64,000 nt of DNA from Halobellus salinus (GTDB lineage: Archaea; Halobacteriota; Halobacteria; Halobacteriales; Haloferacaceae): assembly GCF_014646875.1 (NCBI RefSeq), contig NZ_BMOC01000006.1, positions 84,661 through 148,660 on the forward strand, given 5' to 3'. Every line of letters starts with the position of its first letter. The first letter of the stretch is position 1. Under the pieces are notes generated by a model. That model was not told where the DNA came from. It saw only the letters and a list, made by a program, of their open reading frames with translations, and did no database searches. The position numbers were made by a program, and so were the translations under genes. Positions 63,841-64,000 of this stretch are shown here, in pieces.

Positions 63841-63958
63841 GTGTGAACTACCTCGGGGGCAAGCCCCGAGGCTTCACCGTGTTGGGACTGCACTGCGCCT
63901 GCAGGCGAATGTAATTCCCCCCGACCTTCCCTAGAGTGGGGTCGGCTGGAATTCACAC
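63841..63958. mobile_element. 118-base IS200/IS605-like mini-element
   Basis: Bounded by GTGTGAA (63841-63847) and its inverse TTCACAC (63952-63958). Inside is a perfect hairpin CCTCGGGG-GCAAG-CCCCGAGG (63851-63871), and a second palindrome whose nested arms are AATTCC/GGAATT and CCGACC/GGTCGG (63913-63953). Both resemble terminal hairpins of haloarchaeal IS200/IS605 elements, brought together with the transposase gene deleted. It interrupts the MFS pseudogene. Confidence 0.65.
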
Positions 63959-64000
63959 CCGAACACTCGATGCGTCCGTGAGGGTCGGCGGCTCCACCCC
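63959..64000. other. Window end
   Basis: 42 bases after the mini-element. Whether the N-terminal part of the MFS gene continues beyond the window cannot be seen; nothing else is supported here, nor in 62996-63089 between the editing-enzyme gene and the pseudogene. Confidence 0.4.

Overview
The window is haloarchaeal chromosome: high GC, acidic proteins, TATA elements about 25-30 bases before many start codons (leaderless transcripts), and archaea-only genes such as archaellum, CetZ, archaeosortase A, diphthine synthase and haloarchaeal RPA operons. The genus cannot be fixed by eye; a member of the Haloferacales or relatives is a reasonable guess. No rRNA, tRNA, CRISPR array or replication origin was seen.

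1-31 kb is a dense housekeeping block. It carries a Cdc48-type ATPase and an Lhr-type helicase, an RPA operon (OB-fold ssDNA-binding protein, COG3390 partner, phosphoesterase), and haem-copper oxidase subunits I and III with small membrane partners. It also has a DRG GTPase, archaeosortase ArtA, Dph5, CetZ, PolX, a Mut7-C protein, a CPBP protein, an MBL hydrolase and an XPD/Rad3-like helicase. Several very small genes are hidden here.

31-45.5 kb is a motility and taxis island. arlCE-arlF-arlG-arlH-arlI-arlJ-cheF run on the minus strand as one tightly packed operon. They are followed by a KaiC-like ATPase, two near-twin archaellins and a winged-helix regulator, then cheY, a double-domain cheC, a coupling micro-ORF and cheD on the plus strand. 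cheA, cheB, cheR and cheW are outside the window.

45.6-48.1 kb holds a CinA-type protein, a 36-residue membrane protein, a decayed palindrome-rich element, an NAD-kinase-like protein and a long inverted repeat.

48.2-61.5 kb is a catabolic island that looks devoted to D-amino acids or hydroxyproline. On the minus strand are DgcA/DgcN-type genes (N-acetyl-D-glutamate racemase and D-glutamate N-acetyltransferase families), a proline racemase/hydroxyproline epimerase, a DapA-family lyase and a DadA-like FAD oxidoreductase. Diverging from them is a complete LIV-type ABC importer (permease, permease, ATPase, binding protein, ATPase). Three of its subunits carry large extra hydrophobic segments. 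IS-derived palindromes sit inside the island.

61.5-64 kb ends with a zinc-motif membrane protein, a YbaK/ProX-type tRNA-editing protein and an MFS transporter pseudogene with three stop codons, cut off by a 118-base IS200/IS605-like mini-element. Perfect or near-perfect short tandem duplications (20-60 base period) recur in at least seven places in the first 40 kb.
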